A stretch of DNA of 64,000 nt from Clostridia bacterium (GTDB taxonomy: Bacteria; Bacillota; Clostridia; Oscillospirales; Acutalibacteraceae), in assembly GCA_017416285.1 (NCBI GenBank), contig JAFQCU010000007.1:1-64000 (forward strand). Direction: 5' to 3'. Position numbers and translations under genes: made by a program. Positions within the stretch are counted from its first letter, which is position 1, and each line of letters begins with the position of its first letter. Under the pieces are notes generated by a model. It did no database searches. It was not told the origin of the DNA and was given only the letters and a program-made list of their open reading frames with translations. Below are positions 24,629 to 32,318 of the stretch, in pieces.

Positions 24629-25831
24629 ATGCAAAAGTTGAATAGTAAAAAAGAATATTTGCTTTTACTTTTGGGTGCAGGATTAACCGCTGTTTTGTGC
24701 GGTGGCGTGGGCGCCTTGTTTTACCATACCCTTAAAATTGCTAACGGGCTTTTTCGTGAATACGATTGGCTGTTATTTATTTTGCCGCTGGGCGGTTTGG
24801 TGACAGTTTTAATTTATAAGGTTTTAAAACTGGGCAAAATCGATATTAATTGTGTTTTGAATTCGGTAAAAACAAATGATAAGATAACCTTACGCTTGGC
24901 ACCTGCGGTTTTTGTCGGTACATTTATTACTCAGCTTTTAGGTGGTTCGGCCGGTAAGGAGGGTGCTGCCTTGCAAATTGGTGGCAGTATGGCTTCCTAT
25001 ATTTCACGCTTGTTAAAACTTGACGGTGAAAAGTATAAGGTTTTATTGCTTTGCGGTATGTCAGCGGTTTTTGCTTCGGTTTTCACTTTGCCGATTACTG
25101 CGCTGGCGTTTGGACTCGAAATTGTATTCATAAGCCGAAAGTTTTATTTTAAAGCAATTTTACCGCTTAGTATATCCACCTTTGGCGCTTACGGTGTGGC
25201 AAGGCTTTTGGGTGTGCACCCCGAAAGATTTATGATTGGCAATATCCCCGAGCTCGGTTTATTCAATTTTGCAAAATCGGTTATATTGGTTTTGATTTGT
25301 TCGGTAGCGTGTATTGTTTTTTGTGTGGCACTTCAAGGGGCGGATATTTTATTTCACCGACTTTTTAAAAACGACTTTATCCGCATTACAGTCGGTGGTT
25401 CTATGATAATTGTATTGACCCTTATTATCGGAAAAACGGACTATAATGGCGGCGGTATGCATATAATTGAATATGTGCTAAACGGCGGACAGACTTTTTT
25501 ATGGGCTTTTGCTCTTAAAATTGTATTCACAGCAATTACAAATGCGTCCGGTTTTAAGGGCGGCGAGATTGTTCCGGCGCTTTTTATAGGCGCTACCTTA
25601 GGTTCTGCGGTCGGCGGCATTATGGGTTTGCCAACAGCGTTTGGTGCGGCACTTGGTATGGTGGCTGTTTTTTGCGGTGCTACAAAATGTATGGTGGCGG
25701 CGTTATTCTTGGGGATTGAGTTCTTTGGTCTGTCCGGTTTGGGCTATTTTATATTATCAATAATTGTTGCACAAACGGTCACAGGAAATATCGGCATTTT
25801 CCACAAAAATTCAAAAAGTACTTGCAAATAG
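24629..25831 (+). CDS. ClC-family chloride channel or antiporter
   Basis: 400 residues, about ten or more membrane helices. The selectivity motif GGSAGKEGAALQIG (near residues 108-121) contains the gating glutamate of the ClC family; the common GREGP reads GKEGA here. A second family motif is GFKGGEIVPALFIGATLG. It lacks C-terminal CBS domains. ClC proteins exchange chloride or fluoride for protons or conduct chloride. A single gene with an AGGGGAGG ribosome site. The tail ends where the promoter of the small peptide gene begins. Confidence 0.9.
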   Translation: MQKLNSKKEYLLLLLGAGLTAVLCGGVGALFYHTLKIANGLFREYDWLLFILPLGGLVTVLIYKVLKLGKIDINCVLNSVKTNDKITLRLAPAVFVGTFITQLLGGSAGKEGAALQIGGSMASYISRLLKLDGEKYKVLLLCGMSAVFASVFTLPITALAFGLEIVFISRKFYFKAILPLSISTFGAYGVARLLGVHPERFMIGNIPELGLFNFAKSVILVLICSVACIVFCVALQGADILFHRLFKNDFIRITVGGSMIIVLTLIIGKTDYNGGGMHIIEYVLNGGQTFLWAFALKIVFTAITNASGFKGGEIVPALFIGATLGSAVGGIMGLPTAFGAALGMVAVFCGATKCMVAALFLGIEFFGLSGLGYFILSIIVAQTVTGNIGIFHKNSKSTCK

Positions 25832-25850
25832 CGAAAAAGTATGGTAAAAT
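25822..25850 (+). promoter_or_regulatory. Promoter of the 36-residue peptide gene
   Basis: TTGCAA (25822-25827), 17 bases, TAAAAT (25845-25850). The -35 box lies in the last codons of the ClC gene. Confidence 0.8.
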
Positions 25851-25856
25851 TACGAT

Positions 25857-25905
25857 AACTTGTAATGTGAGGTAGTTTTTGTTACCTCGCAATTATACAT
25901 AGGAA
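25857..25905 (+). promoter_or_regulatory. Structured 5' leader of the peptide gene
   Basis: About 150 bases separate the promoter from the small gene at 26001. GAGGTA and TACCTC pair around GTTTTTGT near 25869-25888, with further pairing of TTGTAATG and CAATTATA outside it. It could be an RNA control element; no known riboswitch motif is recognised. Confidence 0.4.
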
Positions 25906-26000
25906 TAACATCGGGCATGGTGGTTTTCTCTTTTAATTGCCTTGCTTTTAACGTTGTTTCCGCATATGCATATGTAATATAAAAAGGAGGATAGAAGAAT

Positions 26001-26111
26001 ATGAAATTCGTAACACCTGAAGTTGAACTCATCAAGTTCGAAGCTATCGATGTTATCGCAGCTAGTAATACACAAGGCGGCGGTATTGAAACAGAAGAAG
26101 ATTTATTCTAA
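26001..26111 (+). CDS. 36-residue peptide, possible natural-product precursor or conserved short peptide
   Basis: A perfect AAGGAGG precedes ATG 26001. The peptide begins MKFVTPEVELIKFEAIDV, continues IAASNTQGGG and ends IETEEDLF. The opening (K-x-x-PE-hydrophobic-E-hydrophobic-x-x-F-x-x-x-DVI) resembles a class of very short conserved peptides of gut Firmicutes that I know only as unnamed proteins. The layout, a leader-like amphipathic start, a small-residue break (AAS) and a Gly/Asn/Thr tail, would suit a modified-peptide precursor, but no maturation gene is adjacent; the only candidate enzyme in the window is the YcaO protein 23 kb away. It has its own promoter, leader and terminator. Confidence 0.7.
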   Translation: MKFVTPEVELIKFEAIDVIAASNTQGGGIETEEDLF

Positions 26112-26124
26112 TCTGATGAAGAGC

Positions 26125-26163
26125 AAAAAAAACACCCGAGGCAATGCCTCGGGTGTTTTTTTG
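26125..26163. terminator. Two-way terminator
   Basis: AACACCCGAGGC-AAT-GCCTCGGGTGTT flanked by A and T runs; serves the peptide gene and the convergent HAD gene. Confidence 0.92.
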
Positions 26164-26841
26164 TTATAAAATCCCTTTTAACTCTTCAAGTGTTTTGATT
26201 TCGTAGGTGGGTTTATATTTTTCTTCCATATTATTGGGGTTATACCAACAGGTGTCAATACCGCTGTTAATACCGCCTAATATATCAGAGCTTTGGCTGT
26301 CACCAATAACCAGCATTTTGGATTTATCTTTTTCAGGTATGCGTGAAATAACAAAATCAAAATATTCGGGGTCGGGCTTTTGACTTTTGGCAACCTCTGA
26401 AACGAAAACACCGTCAAAGTAGGGCTCTAAGCCGGAGCCTTTAATGCGACTGTACTGGGTTGTGCAAAGACCGTTAGTTGTTGCGCAAAAATAATATCCT
26501 TTTGCCTTTAAATAATCAAGCACCTCAAAAACACCGTCGATGGTGTAGTTGCTTTCGCCTAAATATGTGGTGTATTTTACCGACATTGTTGCGGTATCGG
26601 CGGTTTTGCTGTAATGCTCGCAGAAGCTTATAAAACGGCCCTCATATATCATATCCTTAGGGATTTCGCCGTTTTCAAAGCGTTCCCACCAGCTGCGGTT
26701 AATTTTGGAATAAATCTTAATTGCCTCATCATCAAATGGTAGATTGTGTTCCGATAAAACACGCCTGATGGATACTTCCTCAGCCTTTGAAAAATCAAGC
26801 AGAGTGTTGTCTAAATCTAAAAACAGTGTAGTATATTTCAT
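26164..26841 (-). CDS. yjjG: YjjG-family HAD nucleotidase
   Basis: 225 residues. HAD motif I FLDLDNTLLDF (about 7-17), motif II ATTNG, motif III lysine in KSQKPDPEYF and motif IV VIGDSQSSDILGG are all present with a helical C1 cap (SWWERFENGEIPKDM). This matches the YjjG group, which dephosphorylates non-canonical pyrimidine nucleotides to keep them out of DNA. The symbol rests on family resemblance. It is downstream of the RING/DUF2628 and Nudix genes, nine bases after the former; Nudix and YjjG would both fit nucleotide-pool cleaning. Confidence 0.85.
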   Translation of the reverse strand: MKYTTLFLDLDNTLLDFSKAEEVSIRRVLSEHNLPFDDEAIKIYSKINRSWWERFENGEIPKDMIYEGRFISFCEHYSKTADTATMSVKYTTYLGESNYTIDGVFEVLDYLKAKGYYFCATTNGLCTTQYSRIKGSGLEPYFDGVFVSEVAKSQKPDPEYFDFVISRIPEKDKSKMLVIGDSQSSDILGGINSGIDTCWYNPNNMEEKYKPTYEIKTLEELKGIL

Positions 26842-26849
26842 AAATTACC

Positions 26850-27722
26850 TCATAAAAACAGTGCAATGATTGAGGGCAAATATTGCGTTGCCAAAAGTCC
26901 GATAAGGAACATAAAAAAGCTTACGCCACCATGGCGGCGGTAATCCTCGGCAATATCGTCACTGGTTTCTTTGATTTCTTTGATTTTTTCTATAACGTGG
27001 CTGCGGTACCAAAAATCACCGAGCATGGCAACAACCAGACGCAGAACAAGGCTTAAAATCGAGCCTAAAAGCGCCAGAAGTAAAGATGCCCAATGTATGC
27101 TCGCAAGATTGTTTATAATCAGCTGGGACATTTCGTTATAGGTTTTGACGTCCAAAAAGCCCAGATTTAAAAGTGTGTTGTTTAGGGGGAGGGCTGCTAA
27201 AGTTGAAATAATCACAAAAATACCAATTATAATGCCCTTTTTATACATTTTTCTTGATAAAAGCCATTCACACGGGAAGAAAAATGCCATAAAATTCCAA
27301 GACGATTTATTTTTCTTGGAAATTTCGGTAAATTTGGGAATATAGCGATGGGTGTTTGATATAACAAAATTGCGTGCTTCTTTTGCGGTAACGTCTTTTT
27401 CAATCTCAAAATCGGCAGGCACACCACCCAAAAAGTCCATAGGGGGCAGATTTTCGAAAATTTCATCACCCGGGGTATAGCTGTCAGCAGTTTGTGCATT
27501 ATTAATAACAGGGGCGGCCTTTGGCGCTGCCTCTGTTTTCTTTTTTAAAAGATCGTATTGATTTTCTGTACCGTGTGTAGCTTCAAGCGCACAGCGTCCC
27601 ATTGAATTATAACATTCCCTGTGGTGGGGTGCACCGCAAACGGGGCAATAAACCACGTCGTCTTCCTCAAAAAGGTAGGCGTTGCAAAGCACACAGGAAG
27701 GTTGAGTTTTATTTTGGCTCAT
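26850..27722 (-). CDS. RING-like zinc finger and DUF2628 membrane protein
   Basis: 290 residues. The first 45 carry a zinc finger CVLCNAYL...YCPVCGAPHHRECY...C, like the prokaryotic RING finger family. A proline/alanine linker follows, then a DUF2628-type domain (HRYIPKF....SWNFMAFFFPCEWLLSRKMYKKG, about 130-165) and three further membrane helices. Function unknown; the finger is presumably cytoplasmic, tethered to the membrane. The start overlaps the Nudix stop by four bases (ATGA). Confidence 0.8.
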   Translation of the reverse strand: MSQNKTQPSCVLCNAYLFEEDDVVYCPVCGAPHHRECYNSMGRCALEATHGTENQYDLLKKKTEAAPKAAPVINNAQTADSYTPGDEIFENLPPMDFLGGVPADFEIEKDVTAKEARNFVISNTHRYIPKFTEISKKNKSSWNFMAFFFPCEWLLSRKMYKKGIIIGIFVIISTLAALPLNNTLLNLGFLDVKTYNEMSQLIINNLASIHWASLLLALLGSILSLVLRLVVAMLGDFWYRSHVIEKIKEIKETSDDIAEDYRRHGGVSFFMFLIGLLATQYLPSIIALFL

Positions 27723-28243
27723 ATAATGGCTCCCTCTAAAATATAGGTGTTTTCGAAAAGCTTTTGAAAATATTCACGGCCATAATTGTGAAAAGCGCCG
27801 TTTTTGATCATTTGCTGAAGTTCGGCTTTGGTAACCCACTTAACCTCGGCCACTTCACTTTCTTGCAGGGTTAGGGCGTCAAGAGTGGGGTCGGTCTTTA
27901 TAAGCCAAACATCTAAAAATGAGTTGCGCCTTTTCAGGCGGAAAATTTTATTAAGTGTTTTTTCGTCTGACGTAATGCCAAGCTCTTCAAAAAGCTCACG
28001 TCTTGCAGCAGTAAAAGAGCTTTCGCCCGAAATTGCGGCACCACCTGTGGCGGCCCATTCGCCGGGCATAAGCTTTTTGCTTTCGCTTCGGCGCTGAATA
28101 AGGTATCGGCCGTCACCCGATACAACCCATATGTGCACAACAAGGTGGTATTCGCCGGGCTTTAAAAAACTACGCCCCCTGACAGCGGTTTTACCTGTCA
28201 GGATACCCTTTTCGTTGAAAATATCCCAAATTTCTTTATTCAT
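27719..28243 (-). CDS. Nudix hydrolase
   Basis: 174 residues from ATG 28243; a longer frame with a hydrophobic extension exists but would start inside AT-rich upstream DNA. The Nudix box GGAAISGESSFTAARRELFEELGI has the required glycine, Arg and three glutamates. The wider sequence (HLVVHIWVVSGDGRYLIQRRSESK, LMPGEWAATGGA) resembles isopentenyl-diphosphate isomerase-like Nudix proteins such as YfcD, whose substrates are mostly unsettled. It is the first gene of a three-gene minus-strand group. AGGAG is 12 bases from the start, which is longish. Confidence 0.85.
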   Translation of the reverse strand: MNKEIWDIFNEKGILTGKTAVRGRSFLKPGEYHLVVHIWVVSGDGRYLIQRRSESKKLMPGEWAATGGAAISGESSFTAARRELFEELGITSDEKTLNKIFRLKRRNSFLDVWLIKTDPTLDALTLQESEVAEVKWVTKAELQQMIKNGAFHNYGREYFQKLFENTYILEGAII

Positions 28244-28374
28244 TGTAAGGTAAATTTCTCCTGAATTTTTGGTGTGTTTTGTGGTATTAAAAAGTACCAA
28301 ACATATTAAATAGTATAAATATAAAATTATTATAACAAAATTGTGAATTTTTTTCAACAATTTATATCTTTACT

Positions 28375-28404
28375 ATTGTAAAAAGATTAAAATTGTGTTA
28401 AAAT
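28375..28404 (+). promoter_or_regulatory. Promoter of SRP RNA
   Basis: TTGTAA (28375-28380), 18 bases, TAAAAT (28399-28404), about ten bases before the RNA start. Confidence 0.65.
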
Positions 28405-28414
28405 TAGGTTTGCA

Positions 28415-28572
28415 ATAGTGCACATTTGCGTATCGGAATGTGCGGATGGGCGGGTCCTGTGCGACGGGATGCTACGAACCATGTCAGGCGGGGAACCGAG
28501 CAGCATTAAGTAGATTTTTCTGTGCGCCGCAGTCAATCGGCTCATTCGTACATTCGGGTACGCAAGTTTTTT
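28415..28572 (+). ncRNA. ffs: Signal recognition particle RNA
   Basis: The conserved helix 8 core is plain: ATGCT...GAACCATGTCAGGCGGGGAA with CCGAGCAGCAT, carrying the asymmetric loop and GGGGAA tetraloop region bound by Ffh. The ends pair over a long helix 5: TTGCGTA (28426-28432) with TACGCAA (28559-28565), and CGGAATGTGCGGATGGGC with GGCTCATTCGTACATTCGG. A T-run (28567-28572) ends it. An Alu-like segment with GTGCGACGGG is present. It is the scaffold of the particle that brings membrane proteins to SecYEG. It lies just before dnaX, a common Firmicute order. Confidence 0.9.
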
Positions 28573-28595
28573 ATTCTTTTAAAAGAGGTGTAAAA

Positions 28596-30197
28596 ATGGC
28601 TTATCAGGCTTTATACCGTAAGTATCGCCCACAGACCTTTTCGGATGTTGTCGGGCAGGAGCATATAACCAAAACTCTTAAAAACGAATTGTGTGATGGT
28701 AAAACCGTTCACGCTTATTTGTTTACGGGCACACGTGGTACGGGCAAAACCACTTGCGCTAAAATTTTGGCTAATGCGGTTAACTGTCAGAACAGTCAAA
28801 ACGGTGATCCGTGTCTTGAGTGTGATGCTTGTAAAGCGGCACTTAGTGGTGAAAATACCGACATTGTCGAAATTGACGCCGCCTCAAACAATGGTGTTGA
28901 CAATATTCGTGAGCTACGTGAAATTATAAGTTTTGCGCCAGCCTCTTCAAAATATCGTGTTTATATTATAGATGAAGTGCATATGCTTTCAATCGGTGCG
29001 TTTAACGCTCTTTTGAAAACGCTTGAGGAACCACCCGAGCATGTGATTTTTATTTTAGCCACAACCGAGGTACACAAGCTTCCTGCTACTATTTTGTCCC
29101 GTTGTCAGCGTTTTGATTTCAGAAGAATTGATAACGAAAAAATTTGCGAACGGCTTCAGTATGTTGCTAAAAACGAGGGATTGACCCTAACCGATGATGC
29201 GGCAACCTTGATTTCGGCTGCGGCAGATGGCGGTATGCGTGATGCCCTTTCAATTTTGGACTTGTGTGCTTCAAGCAGTAAAAGCATTGATGAAAAAATA
29301 GTTGAAAATGTTTGCGCAATGGCGGGGGATGAGTATTTATTAGAGCTTTGCGATGCTTTAAAAGCACAGGATACACAAAAGGCTCTTTTAATGATTGATA
29401 AGCTTCATAACTCATCGGTGGATATGTTGCGACTTTTGTCTGAACTTATTTCACATTACCGTGATTTGATGATAATTAAAACCGTTCGTTCAGGTAAGCG
29501 CCCTATAGTTTGTTCAGCTGCACGGCTTGCGGCACTTGAAAAACAGGCAGAAAAATTTGATATTAAGGAAATTGTTTATACCCTTAATATTTTACAGTCG
29601 GCTACTGCATTAATGAAAACTGGTGACAGACGCTGTGAAATGGAAATGACCATTGTAAAGCTTTGCAATCCGCAGTTGTCGGTTGATTTGGCAGCCCTTG
29701 AGCGTCGAATTTCCGCCTTAGAAAACGGCGCCGTTATCACAAAAGCGACAACCGCTGTTGCAGAAGAAAAGGAAGAGACGGTTGAGATTATTGATGATGA
29801 CGATATTCCGCCCATGCCGGATGATGGTGACATCCCGCTTAGCGAAGAAAACGTGGTTGCTTCAAAGCCCGAGCCCACCGAAGCTGAGGGCGAGGTTATG
29901 AGATGGAACGAGGTTATTGCAATTCTAACCCAGACTTGTCCGCTTATTGCAGGGGTTTTAAAGGGTTCAAAAGCATATATCAAGGGTGATTTTTTGCTTA
30001 TTGATGCACCAAATTCACAATTTAAAAGCCTTATAAATCAGCAAAGCGGAAAATACAAAGAAAATATACGTGATGCGGCACAGCGTGTTTTGGGTGTGAC
30101 CTATAAATTAGGTCCCTATAAGCGTGAGGCTGCCGTGGCTGAACAAGACCCGCTTAAGGCCTTGGCAGATAAATTAAAAGCACTTGAGATTAATTAG
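28596..30197 (+). CDS. dnaX: DNA polymerase III subunit gamma/tau
   Basis: 533 residues from ATG 28596 behind AGAGGTG; a longer in-frame version would run through the SRP RNA and is rejected. MAYQALYRKYRPQTFSDVVG is the classic start. Walker A GTRGTGKTT, the zinc module C...CLECDAC, IDEVHMLS and the sensor TTEVHKLPATILSRC are present. It is the ATPase of the clamp loader that puts the sliding clamp on primed DNA. The acidic linker (EIIDDDDIPPMPDDGD) leads to the tau-like C-terminus that contacts the polymerase. First gene of an operon with ybaB and recR. Confidence 0.97.
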   Translation: MAYQALYRKYRPQTFSDVVGQEHITKTLKNELCDGKTVHAYLFTGTRGTGKTTCAKILANAVNCQNSQNGDPCLECDACKAALSGENTDIVEIDAASNNGVDNIRELREIISFAPASSKYRVYIIDEVHMLSIGAFNALLKTLEEPPEHVIFILATTEVHKLPATILSRCQRFDFRRIDNEKICERLQYVAKNEGLTLTDDAATLISAAADGGMRDALSILDLCASSSKSIDEKIVENVCAMAGDEYLLELCDALKAQDTQKALLMIDKLHNSSVDMLRLLSELISHYRDLMIIKTVRSGKRPIVCSAARLAALEKQAEKFDIKEIVYTLNILQSATALMKTGDRRCEMEMTIVKLCNPQLSVDLAALERRISALENGAVITKATTAVAEEKEETVEIIDDDDIPPMPDDGDIPLSEENVVASKPEPTEAEGEVMRWNEVIAILTQTCPLIAGVLKGSKAYIKGDFLLIDAPNSQFKSLINQQSGKYKENIRDAAQRVLGVTYKLGPYKREAAVAEQDPLKALADKLKALEIN

Positions 30198-30213
30198 TTT
30201 AGGAGATAATGAT

Positions 30214-30555
30214 ATGAAAGTAAGACTTCCCAATAACGGCGGCGCAGGTAATATGCAGCAAATGCTCAAGCAGGCACAAAAAATGCAGGCTGATATGCAA
30301 ACTCTACAGGCAGATTTGGAACAACGTGAATATACAGCAAATGCCGGCGGCGGTTTGGTAGAAGTAACCGTTGACGGTAAGCACATCGTTAAATCGGTTA
30401 AAATCAATCCCGATGCTGTAGATACTGATGATATTGAAATGCTTGAGGATTTTATTACTATTGCAGTTAATGAAGCAATCGGCAAGGCCGTGGCTGAAAG
30501 CGAAGAAGAAATGGGCGCTATTACAGGCGGTCTTAATATGCCGGGGATGTTTTAA
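30214..30555 (+). CDS. YbaB/EbfC-family nucleoid-associated protein
   Basis: 113 residues from ATG 30214 behind AGGAGAT. The family core is clear: NMQQMLKQAQKMQADMQTLQ, then GLVEVTVDGKHIVKSVKINPD. YbaB/EbfC dimers bind DNA and sit between dnaX and recR in most Firmicutes, exactly as here, suggesting a role alongside recombination repair. It runs 16 bases after dnaX and two bases before recR. Confidence 0.95.
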   Translation: MKVRLPNNGGAGNMQQMLKQAQKMQADMQTLQADLEQREYTANAGGGLVEVTVDGKHIVKSVKINPDAVDTDDIEMLEDFITIAVNEAIGKAVAESEEEMGAITGGLNMPGMF

Positions 30556-30557
30556 TT

Positions 30558-31160
30558 ATGGCAGGGTTTAATATTGTCCCTTTAAATGAGCTTATCGCTC
30601 AGTTTGAACGGCTTCCCGGTATCGGTAAAAAAACCGCACAGCGGTTGGCACTTAATATTTTAGAGCAACCGCCCGAGCGTGCTGAAAAATTTGCCGAAGC
30701 CCTTGTAAACGCACGCAGAAAGATTCGTTTTTGCAGTGTTTGTCAGGGTCTTACTGATAGCGAGGTTTGCTCGGTTTGTGGCGACCCCACTCGTGATAAA
30801 ACGGTTATTTGCGTGGTTGCCGAGCCGAAGGATATTATTGCGTTTGAACGTATCCGTGAATTCGGTGGTACGTATCACGTGCTTCACGGGGTTATTTCGC
30901 CTATGGATAATATCACTCCGGATGATTTGCGTATAAAAGAATTAATGACACGCTTGGCTTCCGGCGAGGTCAAAGAAATTATAATGGCAACCAACCCCAC
31001 GGTTGAGGGTGAGGCAACTGCCAGTTATATTTCCCGTCTTGTAAAACCGATGGGGATTAAGGTTACACGCTTAGCTTATGGTGTGCCGGTCGGCAGTGAT
31101 TTAGAATATGCCGATGAATTTACATTAGCCCGTGCATTACAGGGCAGAAACGAGATTTAG
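30558..31160 (+). CDS. recR: Recombination mediator RecR
   Basis: 200 residues, full length. The N-terminal helix-hairpin-helix (LPGIGKKTAQRLA), the four-cysteine zinc finger (CSVCQGLTDSEVCSVC) and the Toprim domain (VVAEPKDIIAFERIREFGG, then NPTVEGEATA) occur in order. RecR works with RecO and RecF to load RecA on gapped DNA. It lies in the dnaX-ybaB-recR operon, with the DUF896 gene starting one base after its stop. Confidence 0.97.
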   Translation: MAGFNIVPLNELIAQFERLPGIGKKTAQRLALNILEQPPERAEKFAEALVNARRKIRFCSVCQGLTDSEVCSVCGDPTRDKTVICVVAEPKDIIAFERIREFGGTYHVLHGVISPMDNITPDDLRIKELMTRLASGEVKEIIMATNPTVEGEATASYISRLVKPMGIKVTRLAYGVPVGSDLEYADEFTLARALQGRNEI

Positions 31161-31161
31161 T

Positions 31162-31380
31162 ATGACACAGGAAAAAATTAACCGTATTAATGAGCTTGCG
31201 AAAAAACAAAAAACGGTAGGTCTTACCGAAGAGGAAAAGCAAGAGCAATACGTTTTGAGACGGGAGTATATAGACTCCTTTAAAATGAGCTTGGTGTCGC
31301 AGCTTGAAAATACCTATATTGTCAATCCTGATGGCACCAAAAAGAAGGTAACTGCCAAAGATGAAAATATTAGTAACTGA
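31162..31380 (+). CDS. DUF896 (YnzC-like) small protein
   Basis: 72 residues: INRINELAKKQKTVGLTEEE, then LRREYIDSF, the hallmark of DUF896/UPF0291. B. subtilis YnzC is a two-helix hairpin of unknown role, induced with the SOS-linked yneA operon. It starts one base after recR and overlaps the dehydrogenase gene by 20 bases, so it belongs to the same transcript. Confidence 0.92.
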   Translation: MTQEKINRINELAKKQKTVGLTEEEKQEQYVLRREYIDSFKMSLVSQLENTYIVNPDGTKKKVTAKDENISN

Positions 31381-32308
31381 TAGCTTAAGCTTAAAGTCGC
31401 ATAACGATTTATCCTTAGAAGCGCTTGGAAAATTTGGTGAGGTCAGCGAATATGACGATATCACCCGTGAGGAGCTTTTACGAGAAGTAAAGGATAAAGA
31501 TATAATTTTAACCAATAAGATTATAATCGACCGTGAGGTAATGGAAAATGCCCCACGGCTTCGTTATATCGGGTTGTTTGCTACGGGATATAATAATATT
31601 GATGTTGCCGCCGCTAAGGAAAAGGGAATAGTGGTTGCAAATGCGGGTAGTTATTCCACAAATGCGGTAGCACAGCAGGTAATCGGATATATTTTGGCGC
31701 ATTATACTAAAATTTCACAGTATGATGAATTTGTGAAAGCCGGCGGTTGGCTTAAATCCAAATGCTTTGCACCGTTAGTTTTCGCCACTGACGAGGTTTA
31801 CGATAAAACCTTGGGAATTGTGGGCTATGGCGCAATAGGTCAAGCGGTTGAAAAAATTGCCGTTGCTTTGGGCATGCGGGTTTTGGTTTATACTCGTACC
31901 CCTAAATCAGATGCGAAATTCGTTGGTTTTGACACCCTTTTAGCGAAAAGTGACGTTATAACTTTGCATTGCCCTTTAACCGAACAAACTAAGGATTTAA
32001 TGAACAGTGAAGCCTTTTCAAAATGCAAGGATGGCGCATTTTTTATTAATACCTCACGTGGCGGCGTGGTGGATGAATTCGCTCTTTTTAATGCTCTGAA
32101 AAGCGGTAAATTATCCGGTGCGGCAGTTGACGTTTTAAAAAGTGAGCCTATGAGCAGTGACTGTTCGCTTTTAAACGCACCGAATATAATTATCACGCCA
32201 CACACAGCGTGGGCACCCCTCAAAACCCGTCAAAGGCTTTTGGAAATTGTTTGTGACAATATTCAGGCTTTTTTGGACGGAACCCCCAAAAATAACGTAG
32301 CAAAGTAG
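31361..32308 (+). CDS. D-2-hydroxyacid dehydrogenase
   Basis: 315 residues. The NAD fold GIVGYGAIGQAVEKIAVALG lies near 145-164. The catalytic arginine is in NTSRGGVVDE, and a histidine in IITPHTAWAP; the glutamate partner is in VLKSEPM. This is the glycerate/hydroxypyruvate or lactate dehydrogenase superfamily; the N-terminal substrate domain is closest in feel to hydroxypyruvate reductase, but the substrate is unproven. The start lies inside the end of the DUF896 gene. Confidence 0.9.
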   Translation: MKILVTDSLSLKSHNDLSLEALGKFGEVSEYDDITREELLREVKDKDIILTNKIIIDREVMENAPRLRYIGLFATGYNNIDVAAAKEKGIVVANAGSYSTNAVAQQVIGYILAHYTKISQYDEFVKAGGWLKSKCFAPLVFATDEVYDKTLGIVGYGAIGQAVEKIAVALGMRVLVYTRTPKSDAKFVGFDTLLAKSDVITLHCPLTEQTKDLMNSEAFSKCKDGAFFINTSRGGVVDEFALFNALKSGKLSGAAVDVLKSEPMSSDCSLLNAPNIIITPHTAWAPLKTRQRLLEIVCDNIQAFLDGTPKNNVAK

Positions 32309-32318
32309 GTGAAACGGT

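Noticed and set aside
28440..28595. N-terminal extension of DnaX through the SRP RNA
   Set aside because: The MAYQALYRKYRPQTF start with AGAGGTG is standard and the upstream part is a structured RNA gene.
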